From NCBI GenBank assembly GCA_002631855.1, contig NTLF01000014.1, positions 718,474 through 782,473 on the forward strand: a stretch of 64,000 nucleotides of DNA, read 5' to 3'. Position 1 is the first letter of the stretch; every line of letters begins with the position of its first letter. Under the pieces are notes generated by a model. The model worked only from the letters and a program-made list of their open reading frames with translations, did no database searches and was not told the DNA's origin. Positions 56,755-64,000 of this stretch are shown here, one piece after another. Source of the DNA: Zunongwangia sp. ESRF-bin46 (GTDB taxonomy: Bacteria > Bacteroidota > Bacteroidia > Flavobacteriales > Flavobacteriaceae). The position numbers and the translations under genes were made by a program.

Positions 56755-58329
56755 ATGGACAATCTCGTAACAGTACTTTTTATTATTGGTGTAGCCAGTG
56801 TTGTTTTCTATGGAATATTTCGGGTTAGCAGATATGCATTTGTCGTCAATTTTCTATTGATTGGCGCTTTTGTGTATTATTTAAATGAACAATTACCATT
56901 GGTGCAAATAGCACTTTATTTTGTTTGTCCTCTGATATTAATTAATATAGGAATGTATGTATTCTTGCATAAAACGGACGAGCCTAAAAGTGGAAATGCC
57001 AAATATCAGGTCAACTTTGCCACTACAAAAGGAAACTTCAAACTGGATAACATCAAACGTGGTGCATCTATAATCGGTTCTGCGGGAAGTGGAAAGACCG
57101 AAAGTGTAGTCTATGGTTTTTTGAAACACTTCGAAAAAGAAGGGTTTTGCGGAATTATCCACGACTACAAGGATTTTGAGCTTACTGAAATGGCTTATCC
57201 CCTTTTTAAAGATGGTAATATCCCGTTTAAGGTCATTTCCTTTGATAAAATCATACATAGGGTAAATCCTATTGCACCACGCTATTTAGAGAACGAGGAA
57301 AGCGTAAACGAAGTTTCAAGGGTATTGATTGAAAACCTTTTGGAACAACGGGAATCTGGAACAACTGGAACGACCAAATTTTTCAATGATGCTGCGGAAG
57401 GCTTGATTGGTGGATTGATTTGGAAATTAAAAACTACCTATCCACAATTCTGTACCCTTCCACATTTAATCGCCATTTATCAATATCTGGACACAAACAG
57501 CCTTATCCAGTTTTTGGAAACCAATACGACATCGAGGGCAATGGCAGATGCTTTTATAAGTGGAAAAGATTCTGAAAGACAGACCGCAGGAGTAAAAAGC
57601 ACCTTGGCCAATGCTTTTAAACGAATTAGTACACACCGCATTTTTATGGCGTTGTCTGCGGACGAAGTGCCACTCAATATAAATAGTCCTGAAAATCCAA
57701 CTGTAATTTCGGTCGTGAACAATCCCAAATTTGAAACTTCGTATTCTCCTGTGATTGCCACCATCATCCATACCATTACAAAACAAATGAGTGTACGCAA
57801 TGCAAAGCCTTCTTTTTTGATGATGGAAGAAGCACCAACCATTCGTTTATTGAATATGCATCGTATTCCTGCGACACTTCGAAGCTATAATATTTCTACG
57901 ATTTATGTGATGCAGGACAAAATACAAAATGATATGATGTATGGGGACAAGGCAAGCAAAGCGATTTTAAGCAATCTATCCTACCAATTTTTCGGTAAAG
58001 TCAATGACCCAGACACCGCAAAATATTACGAACGGTTTTTTGAAATTATTAAGGATCCTACCAAAAGTATAAGTCGTGGGCATAATTTGGATTTTGACAC
58101 TAGGGTAACTACTGGAGAAAAAGAGATTCCAAAGATAAGGGCTGACGTGTTTTTTCGGTTGAAGCAGGGCGAATTTATCACTTATGCAGATGGGAAGGAT
58201 AAGAAGGTGCAATTTAAATTGGAAAAAATCAAAAGGGAGCTTCCGGAGAATACCAAAGAATTTTCTAACGCTGATTTGGAGGCTAATTTTGAGAGGATTT
58301 TTGAGGAAGCGAGGTCTATATTTGAATAG
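56755..58329 (+). CDS. Type IV coupling protein (TraG/VirD4-like)
   Basis: 524 residues. Two N-terminal membrane helices (LVTVLFIIGVASVVFYGIF, FVVNFLLIGAFVYYLNEQL and further IALYFVCPLILINIGMYVFL), Walker A GSAGSGKTES (about 108), Walker B-like FLMMEEAPTIRLL (about 354), and ISTIYVMQDKIQNDMMYGD. Pumps relaxase-DNA to the transfer channel. Compact, as in BfmC-type elements. Confidence 0.92.
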   Translation: MDNLVTVLFIIGVASVVFYGIFRVSRYAFVVNFLLIGAFVYYLNEQLPLVQIALYFVCPLILINIGMYVFLHKTDEPKSGNAKYQVNFATTKGNFKLDNIKRGASIIGSAGSGKTESVVYGFLKHFEKEGFCGIIHDYKDFELTEMAYPLFKDGNIPFKVISFDKIIHRVNPIAPRYLENEESVNEVSRVLIENLLEQRESGTTGTTKFFNDAAEGLIGGLIWKLKTTYPQFCTLPHLIAIYQYLDTNSLIQFLETNTTSRAMADAFISGKDSERQTAGVKSTLANAFKRISTHRIFMALSADEVPLNINSPENPTVISVVNNPKFETSYSPVIATIIHTITKQMSVRNAKPSFLMMEEAPTIRLLNMHRIPATLRSYNISTIYVMQDKIQNDMMYGDKASKAILSNLSYQFFGKVNDPDTAKYYERFFEIIKDPTKSISRGHNLDFDTRVTTGEKEIPKIRADVFFRLKQGEFITYADGKDKKVQFKLEKIKRELPENTKEFSNADLEANFERIFEEARSIFE

Positions 58330-58461
58330 TAAGGAAAAAAGACCTCACTTTCTTCGTTAACCTAAATATCATTGAGCTTTTCTGCATCTATATTGAGAAA
58401 AAGGATGGAATGAATCATCTATAATATTCCAAAAACCGTATCATTAAAACTTATTCGCCGA

Positions 58462-59217
58462 TTAATTCATTACTATCTGACTATAGTCAAATAGTAGATG
58501 GTAAACATAAAATGATTCTTTTCCCCCAAAATTTTTTGTGTGAACTGAACTGTAGGTATTTTGAAAAAAACTGTGAAAACTTTGGAATTTTAAATATTGA
58601 AGAGTATTGATTTCTATATCTTTTTTTAAAATACTATTGGCTTTTGTCATTACTTTGTGATGGTCTATATTCAAATTCTCAATGAAGGCTATTTGTCCCT
58701 CAAAAGGAAGCCTTAAATTGGTGTGATTTCTATTTGCTACTTTTCTAATGTCACCTATATAAGCTTTTGTGTCCGATAAAATTCTGATTCGTTTACATTC
58801 TATTGCAAAATAGACCTGATTATTTTTGGACATCCATTCGCTTTGAAGTCCTAATCTATCCACGTATATATCAATTTTATCGGGTTTCTGTTTAGAATCA
58901 ACAAGGTCTATATATCTTTCTTGGGTTTCAGCAGCAAAATGAATATCTTCTAATTTTGAGATTTTATCTTTTAATAGGTGTTTTTTAACGTTGAGATAAT
59001 TATCTACTAAATCAAATTTCAAATAGTCCTCAAATGATAATGTACTATTCTCTTTGACTGCATTAATAGAGTATGGATTTTTTGTTTTTTCCTTTAGACA
59101 AATCCCGTAACATTCGCATACGTAAGAAATTATTTGCTGTATTCTTTTATTAGTTATAGAAAAAGTATTTTTCCTATGTTGTATGAATTGGGATGCATCA
59201 GAAATCATTAACTTCAT
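58462..59217 (-). CDS. PD-(D/E)XK-like nuclease partner of the methyltransferase
   Basis: 251 residues. A nuclease-like pattern is visible: KPDKIDIYVDRLGLQ (Asp about 111-115), then YFAIECKRIRILSDT with E-C-K (about 138-141). Helical N- and C-terminal parts. It overlaps the upstream methyltransferase by 20 bp, so the two are a unit. It is the candidate restriction or effector subunit; no family name recognised. Confidence 0.7.
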   Translation of the reverse strand: MKLMISDASQFIQHRKNTFSITNKRIQQIISYVCECYGICLKEKTKNPYSINAVKENSTLSFEDYLKFDLVDNYLNVKKHLLKDKISKLEDIHFAAETQERYIDLVDSKQKPDKIDIYVDRLGLQSEWMSKNNQVYFAIECKRIRILSDTKAYIGDIRKVANRNHTNLRLPFEGQIAFIENLNIDHHKVMTKANSILKKDIEINTLQYLKFQSFHSFFQNTYSSVHTKNFGGKESFYVYHLLFDYSQIVMN

Positions 59218-62200
59218 TACTTAAGTCATTAAACTCTGCTTGCTCAATAGTGTTTCTAAATTCTGCTACGTCATACCAAGCGATGGCGCGATGCCAACAT
59301 TTATACTCATTTGGTTTAATTATATAAAATGAATTATTTTCAAATCCCTTAATGTCCTTTTGTAGATACAAGTTTTTTAGAGGATCACGCGTATTTGTAA
59401 TTTGAGATATACTTAAATTGTCTGCCAACCTTTGCAATACTTCTTTTTCATCAAATTTATCTTTTGGGTATATAATTTTTTCTTCCGGTTCTACATTTAA
59501 AAGAACAAAGTTCATTGCAATGAAATAATCTAAAATGTAAATCTCTATTTGAATAAATTCATCCTCGTAAAGGTTCCCAATTTCATTTAGGTAAACTTCT
59601 GCATATTTTTGTAGAACGAAATCTTGGTTTCTGTAATGATTAAAATTAAAGTGAGTGAAATCCGTAACCAAATCTTGCTTGCTTTCTTGGAATTGGTATC
59701 TCGAGACATTAAGGGCATAATCTATTAAATCTTTTTCATAGTCTTTAATTTCGTAAATTTCAGCAATTAACCCATTTATTTTTAAGAAAATCTTGTCATC
59801 AAATTCAGGCTCTCCTAGATTAAAATCTGAATAATGCTTTCGGAAAGAATTCAAAAATTCATCTACCAATTTAATAAGTTCCTCATTCAATGAATTATCT
59901 GGCTTATTAAAAGGAATGTTCAAAAATTCGTCTACAAATCGAATAGCGGGCCTTGTACCAACACCCCAAGCGCTCGCAATTAAAAACATATAATAAGTAG
60001 CCATTTCTGAAATCAATAAACCATAAATAGGCTTGATTATATTTTTATTAAATGAAGAGATTGCAAAAGTACCCTTTCTAAATACCGAGTCCGATTCGCA
60101 ATAAGAAATGACTGGTTTATTCCAATTCTTACTCTGCTCCTTTAATAGAATTTTACTCCCTTTAAAAATCTCTATTTTTCTCCCTCTTGAGAGTTTGACA
60201 TCTGCTTCTCCTAAAGTTTTGGCCTTATTTACCTGTGTATAGTATTCATTTATTTCACTATTTTCAACTATTGGCAGTCCAATTAAGTTTGGATATGGTT
60301 TTGCATCCAGCCCCCTTTCTATACCAGCTCCTTTGAAAGTAGTTTTCTCATCTATTAAATCTAATATTTTTAATGTATTTTGCGACTCTAACCTTTTTAT
60401 AAATCCAAAATCTAAAATATTTCCATATAATGCGACTTTAAACATCCAATCATTTTCAACAAAATGTTTTTGAGCAATTTTCTTGTTGTCGTATTTTTCA
60501 ATGACCAACATTTTAAAATACTTTAAAAATGAGTTCACCTTTATACTCAAATGTTCGACAGAATTTTCGAGATGATTTTCACTTTTCGCTTGGCGATAAA
60601 AGACTATCGAAGTTGGGCTCTCTTGCTGCTCGAAAAGAGATTGTTTGACAGCTGATAAATCTAAAAACTTATTTAAGCAGAAGGAAGTTAAAAATTTATG
60701 CTTAAATTCTCTGGTTGTAGTTGAAACATTATAAAAAACGGTGCTGGTTACTATTAAGGCTGTAACAGTATCAACTTGCATAAAATCATTCGAACGCAAT
60801 AAAAAGGATTGTGCAATTTCTAATTTGCCCTTAATTTTTTTGCTATAAGTATTACTGGAATTGACCCATTCTAGGTGTTTATACGATTTATCTTTTTTCC
60901 AAGGCGGATTTCCTAAAATAAAATTAGGTTTTTGTCCTATAACAATCTCGTTGAATTTGTGGTCAAGATCAAAAAAATCTGCTTCAAATAAATTTTCTCC
61001 TAAGAAATTCGGGAAAGGATATTTTTCTATATCCTTTGGATTTTGGTAATCTAAGAGAGCGATATATATTGAAAAGCAAGTTACTTTTAAAGCCTCCGGA
61101 TTAATATCAATACCAAAAAGATTGTTTTTAGCTATATTCCTGATAGATGTACTGAAATCCTTATTGTTCTCTTTGCCATTTAAGTTAATTTCTTTTTCAA
61201 TCATCTTTCTTAAAGACTGGACTAAAAATATTCCAGAACCCACCGCAACCTCAAAAATCTTGCAGGAAGATGTATGACTGTTTTCTAAATACTTATCTAT
61301 GGTATCATTTAAAATATATTCCACCAAAAAAGGAGGTGTATATACCGCAGCATGTAACTTTCTTTTTTCCTCATCAATTAATGACTCATAAATACCAGAA
61401 ATTACTTCTACAGGAATAATTGAAAAGTCAAATATGTGAAAATAATATCCATCAAACAAGGTTCCTTGTTCTTGGACTTCTCCTTTAAAAACATCTGCTA
61501 GAAATTGAGATTGGCTTGAGGTTAATTTTATATCGACTTCTTTAAATAGAACCCCATTGAAATTTTTATTTAACTTAATAAACAAGCTGTCCAATTTGGC
61601 AGGATCCTGAATTATTTTACTAAAGCTAAATCTTTTCTCATCAATGCTATTTCCTGTGATTTCATCATCGTCAATTTTAACCCCTCTATCAATCAAATAA
61701 CGAATAAAAATTAATCGGAGGATTAAGGAATTTGCTTCGTTTTCAGTAAGTCCATCAGGCTTACTTATTAAAATTTGTCTAACAGAGCTTATATTTTGAA
61801 ACAATCGATCATTTACCCGTTTCCGAAAATTATTTTTCTTTGTATTTTCGAAATATTCATATTGCAACCATTTCCAAGTAAGTCCGCTTTGTAAATTCCA
61901 AAAAGAAAATTTTGATTGTCTTTCCTCTGCATTTAAGGGAATTTCTTCCAGAGTTCTCTCTTTTTTATGGTAATTAAGAGCATTGTAAACTTTTACATCT
62001 TGATTTTTAACAATAAAAATCACAGGCGAATTGTCAAACGACCATACTTGTTTATGAATTTCTAATTCACGAGTTGACAGATGATTTTCATCAAGATAAA
62101 AAAAAAGCAATAAGGGTTGCTGATTAAAAACGTAATAAGCATCAGGATTAATTATTTCTAATTTCTGCTTAACTTCAGGGGCAAATCCATCATAGGAAAT

Positions 62201-62218
62201 ACCATCTGCTCTATCCAT
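59198..62218 (-). CDS. Eco57I-like N6-adenine DNA methyltransferase, large
   Basis: 1006 residues from the ATG at 62218. SAM motif I is KIFEVAVGSGIFLVQ (about 322-331), catalytic motif FILGNPPWKKDKSYK (about 435-446), as in Eco57I/type IIG and PglX-like enzymes. A target-recognition-like C-terminal half follows. Upstream of the ATG the frame stays open to a stop near 62288 and reads NNILNQLGLIEHRAVYF, which looks coding but has no usual start codon, so the true N-terminus is unclear. Protein pair with the 58462 gene; probably a restriction-modification-type defence cargo of the element. Confidence 0.85.
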   Translation of the reverse strand: MDRADGISYDGFAPEVKQKLEIINPDAYYVFNQQPLLLFFYLDENHLSTRELEIHKQVWSFDNSPVIFIVKNQDVKVYNALNYHKKERTLEEIPLNAEERQSKFSFWNLQSGLTWKWLQYEYFENTKKNNFRKRVNDRLFQNISSVRQILISKPDGLTENEANSLILRLIFIRYLIDRGVKIDDDEITGNSIDEKRFSFSKIIQDPAKLDSLFIKLNKNFNGVLFKEVDIKLTSSQSQFLADVFKGEVQEQGTLFDGYYFHIFDFSIIPVEVISGIYESLIDEEKRKLHAAVYTPPFLVEYILNDTIDKYLENSHTSSCKIFEVAVGSGIFLVQSLRKMIEKEINLNGKENNKDFSTSIRNIAKNNLFGIDINPEALKVTCFSIYIALLDYQNPKDIEKYPFPNFLGENLFEADFFDLDHKFNEIVIGQKPNFILGNPPWKKDKSYKHLEWVNSSNTYSKKIKGKLEIAQSFLLRSNDFMQVDTVTALIVTSTVFYNVSTTTREFKHKFLTSFCLNKFLDLSAVKQSLFEQQESPTSIVFYRQAKSENHLENSVEHLSIKVNSFLKYFKMLVIEKYDNKKIAQKHFVENDWMFKVALYGNILDFGFIKRLESQNTLKILDLIDEKTTFKGAGIERGLDAKPYPNLIGLPIVENSEINEYYTQVNKAKTLGEADVKLSRGRKIEIFKGSKILLKEQSKNWNKPVISYCESDSVFRKGTFAISSFNKNIIKPIYGLLISEMATYYMFLIASAWGVGTRPAIRFVDEFLNIPFNKPDNSLNEELIKLVDEFLNSFRKHYSDFNLGEPEFDDKIFLKINGLIAEIYEIKDYEKDLIDYALNVSRYQFQESKQDLVTDFTHFNFNHYRNQDFVLQKYAEVYLNEIGNLYEDEFIQIEIYILDYFIAMNFVLLNVEPEEKIIYPKDKFDEKEVLQRLADNLSISQITNTRDPLKNLYLQKDIKGFENNSFYIIKPNEYKCWHRAIAWYDVAEFRNTIEQAEFNDLSNEVNDF

Positions 62219-62418
62219 AAAATAGACAGCTCGGTGCTCAATTAGCCCTAATTGATTTAATATGTTATTTAATGGCTCGATTAGAAATCAAAAATTTATT
62301 TACACAAAAATAGAAGTTTTAATAGACCATCCATAAGATAAATTGTATTTGTTTTGTCAAGCGGAACAGAATGATGTTTTATTTAAGCCACATAAATTCC
62401 GAAAATAGTCTGTTTATC

Positions 62419-62784
62419 TTAAAAAGGCCCTTTATCCCTCGGTCCATTATGGGTTACCTTCCATTGGCCATCTTTTTGAACCAGTTTAAAAACACCCGGT
62501 TTTGGGTCATAAGCTGTTGAATATTTTACCCAAGCCACCACGCCATCCATAGCCTCATCCACCACTTTAAAATTAGCTTCTGAATCTTTATCTTCAGTAA
62601 ACATTGCTTGAATGCTTGAAAGGTTTGCATAGCCTTCCGAAGTGGTAAATTTTTTCAAGGTAGCTTCATCACCGTGATAAAAACTTTCGGCAACAACTTT
62701 AGCGGTTTCAGAAGGGGAAAGGTTCTTTTTTTCTGAACACGAGAAGAACAACAATATGAGCGAGCAAATGACTAAATTTTTCAT
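62419..62784 (-). CDS. Lipoprotein with NTF2-like DUF4878 domain
   Basis: 121 residues. Lipobox FFSC (about 16) followed by SEKKNLSPS. The mature part SPSETAKVVAESFYHGDEAT, LKKFTTSEGY, VVDEAMDGVVAWVKYST, FKLVQKDGQWKVTHNGPRD is the DUF4878 pattern. Located between the tra genes and the methyltransferase; seven bases after the traN stop, so co-transcribed with it. Confidence 0.85.
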   Translation of the reverse strand: MKNLVICSLILLFFSCSEKKNLSPSETAKVVAESFYHGDEATLKKFTTSEGYANLSSIQAMFTEDKDSEANFKVVDEAMDGVVAWVKYSTAYDPKPGVFKLVQKDGQWKVTHNGPRDKGPF

Positions 62785-62791
62785 AACGTTA

Positions 62792-63649
62792 CTAATTTGG
62801 GTTATTGATATAACTATGTGATATTTTCAGTTCAATATTACGTTCGCCATCTTTTTCGTGCAGTTCAAAAATTGCTCTGCGGTCATTGGATAGCGAAAAC
62901 TTCGGCAAGACATAAACAAACCGAACCGTTTCGTTTTCTGTGATTTTAGAAGGCATATTATGTTTGAAAATCGGTTCTTGATACAGTCGTTGTAACGATT
63001 TCTTTTTCCCCTTCTGTCTTGTTTCAACAGAGAGTTTTAAGAAATTCAAATCATAATCCAACGTAGAATTATTCTTAATCTGGATGACAAAGTAAAGTTC
63101 TTCCGTATCAAAAACAATGTTCTCAACGCTCAAAACTATACCTTCGGTTCTCTTTTTAATCCTACCTACACGCTGCTTTCTCTCAAGAAGATAGGAACTG
63201 AATTTCTGGTAATAATAATCCCTGTTATCAACATTGCTTTCAGCAGTAACAACAGAAATAGAATCATTCAATATTGGTCTTTCATTCCCGATACTACTTG
63301 ACTTCGGAATAAAATAATTGAATTTTAATAGCTGCGCTTTATACCTTACAATATACGAAAAAATTGAACCATCTCTATTGACTATCAGAAGATTGCTTTC
63401 TTTCCCAGGCTTTGCTTGAAGAAGCCCGAAATACTGCTCTTTTTCACGATTGTAGGTAAATATAAAATTTTCTGCACCGGTTATTCCCTGGCGAATGGGC
63501 TCTGGAAAAAACAGCGCAACATTTTTAGTGTCATTCGCATATATGGTATCAATTACAATTGTGTCTTGTGCTGTAACCTGCGCGAAGCAAATTCGAGGTG
63601 CAAATGTGGAAACAGCTAGTAATAATGAAGTTATGATATATTTTTTCAT
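62792..63649 (-). CDS. traN: Conjugative transposon protein TraN (DUF4138)
   Basis: 285 residues. Signal peptide MKKYIITSLLLAVSTFAPRI; mature part has NDTKNVALFFPEPIRQGITG, AKPGKESNLLIVNRDGSIFS, VRYKAQLLKFNYFIP, IVFDTEELYFVIQIKNNSTL. The DUF4138 family is the outer-membrane-associated channel part (VirB9-like) of Bacteroidota conjugation systems. Follows TraM, in the usual order. Confidence 0.9.
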   Translation of the reverse strand: MKKYIITSLLLAVSTFAPRICFAQVTAQDTIVIDTIYANDTKNVALFFPEPIRQGITGAENFIFTYNREKEQYFGLLQAKPGKESNLLIVNRDGSIFSYIVRYKAQLLKFNYFIPKSSSIGNERPILNDSISVVTAESNVDNRDYYYQKFSSYLLERKQRVGRIKKRTEGIVLSVENIVFDTEELYFVIQIKNNSTLDYDLNFLKLSVETRQKGKKKSLQRLYQEPIFKHNMPSKITENETVRFVYVLPKFSLSNDRRAIFELHEKDGERNIELKISHSYINNPN

Positions 63650-63679
63650 AATAGTGAATTTTTAAGAACCCGAGATGGC

Positions 63680-64000
63680 TCATAGTTTTGGTTTTAGAAT
63701 AAGTTTATAATTGTTCAGCACGGTCACTTTCACACTTCGGTTTTTACGTTTGAGGATTTTTGTGATTCCGCCAACTTCAGGAACACTTGGAATATTAATA
63801 TCGCCTATAACATCGTCCAGGACTTCCGTTGTTATCTCTGCCCTAAAATTGTTTTCTACATAGATGCCCTCGCTACCATCCTGTAAATCGAAGGCTTTGA
63901 GTTTAGTGGGATGGTGTTTGATATTTTCAATTTCTATTAAAGCACGATTGGGCTGAAAACTGATAAACCCAAAAACGAGCGTGTTTTTTGGCATTTGCTT
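63680..64000 (-). CDS. traM: TraM C-terminal part, gene continues beyond window
   Basis: Visible ~107 residues, frame open through the right edge (KQ-MPKNTLVFGFISFQ). Pattern matches the C-terminus of conjugative TraM (VirB10-like): KLKAFDLQDGSEGIYVENNF, then I-T-K-I-L and NRSVKVTVLNNYKLILKPKL. The ATG at 63994 is internal, not the true start. Upstream of traN by 30 bp. Confidence 0.85.
   Translation of the reverse strand, partial: KQMPKNTLVFGFISFQPNRALIEIENIKHHPTKLKAFDLQDGSEGIYVENNFRAEITTEVLDDVIGDINIPSVPEVGGITKILKRKNRSVKVTVLNNYKLILKPKL

Noticed and set aside
1..64000. CRISPR array or insertion sequence
   Set aside because: No series of regularly spaced direct repeats with unique spacers, no cas gene and no transposase frame was seen; the tandem repeat at 30967-31110 is coding.

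Overview
The window is chromosomal DNA of a member of the Bacteroidota, most likely a marine-type Flavobacteriaceae. The evidence is low GC, Bacteroidota-style promoter elements (TAnnTTTG), several BlaI/BlaR1- and TonB-type lipoproteins, a flavobacterial housekeeping set (serS, ruvC, ribF, pth, rplY, prs, waaA, prc) and DUF4138 TraN / TraM conjugation genes. It falls into three blocks.

Block 1 (about 1-21,700) is a defence island. After unidentified genes and two small HTH regulators comes one long plus-strand operon. It starts with a type I restriction-modification set (hsdM-hsdS-hsdR), with two extra genes between hsdS and hsdR: a 109-residue unknown and a protein that looks like a proteasome/HslV-type Ntn hydrolase. 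An Mrr-like nuclease, two small membrane proteins, two TIR-domain proteins and a multi-pass membrane protein (a possible NAD-signalling/membrane-effector unit) follow. After a decayed stretch with a dead DUF1508 gene come two overlapping reverse transcriptase genes that match the two-RT DRT type 3 defence system. Immediately behind them is a structured RNA with a GNRA hairpin, a CACACACA tract and a terminator. A split HipBST-like toxin-antitoxin operon with three operator copies at 40-bp spacing and a tyrosine integrase close the island.

Block 2 (about 21,700-46,900) is ordinary chromosome: small acidic lipoproteins, DUF2461, KDO transferase, a C-terminal processing protease, an ABC permease, a metallophosphoesterase, a fused glycosyltransferase, a BlaI/BlaR1-TonB regulatory pair, envelope glycosyltransferase/flippase genes, ruvC, serS, an HTTM protein, ribF, pth, rplY, prs and a tRNA-Leu(CAA) preceded by a truncated tRNA-Leu copy. 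An unassigned small RNA is likely at about 28,730-28,816 on the minus strand.

Block 3 (about 46,890-64,000, running off the end) is a Bacteroidota integrative conjugative element probably inserted next to tRNA-Leu. It has direct repeats beside the tRNA, a ParB-like gene and a DUF932 gene each behind a copy of the same ~135-bp leader, an unusual tRNA-Ser-like gene with a GAA anticodon loop, ssb, small DUF genes, an oriT-like hairpin cluster, a BfmA/BtgA-type mobilisation protein, relaxase, coupling protein and the start of a tra operon (traM, traN). Its cargo is more defence: a helicase-nuclease fusion and an Eco57I-like methyltransferase with a nuclease-like partner.
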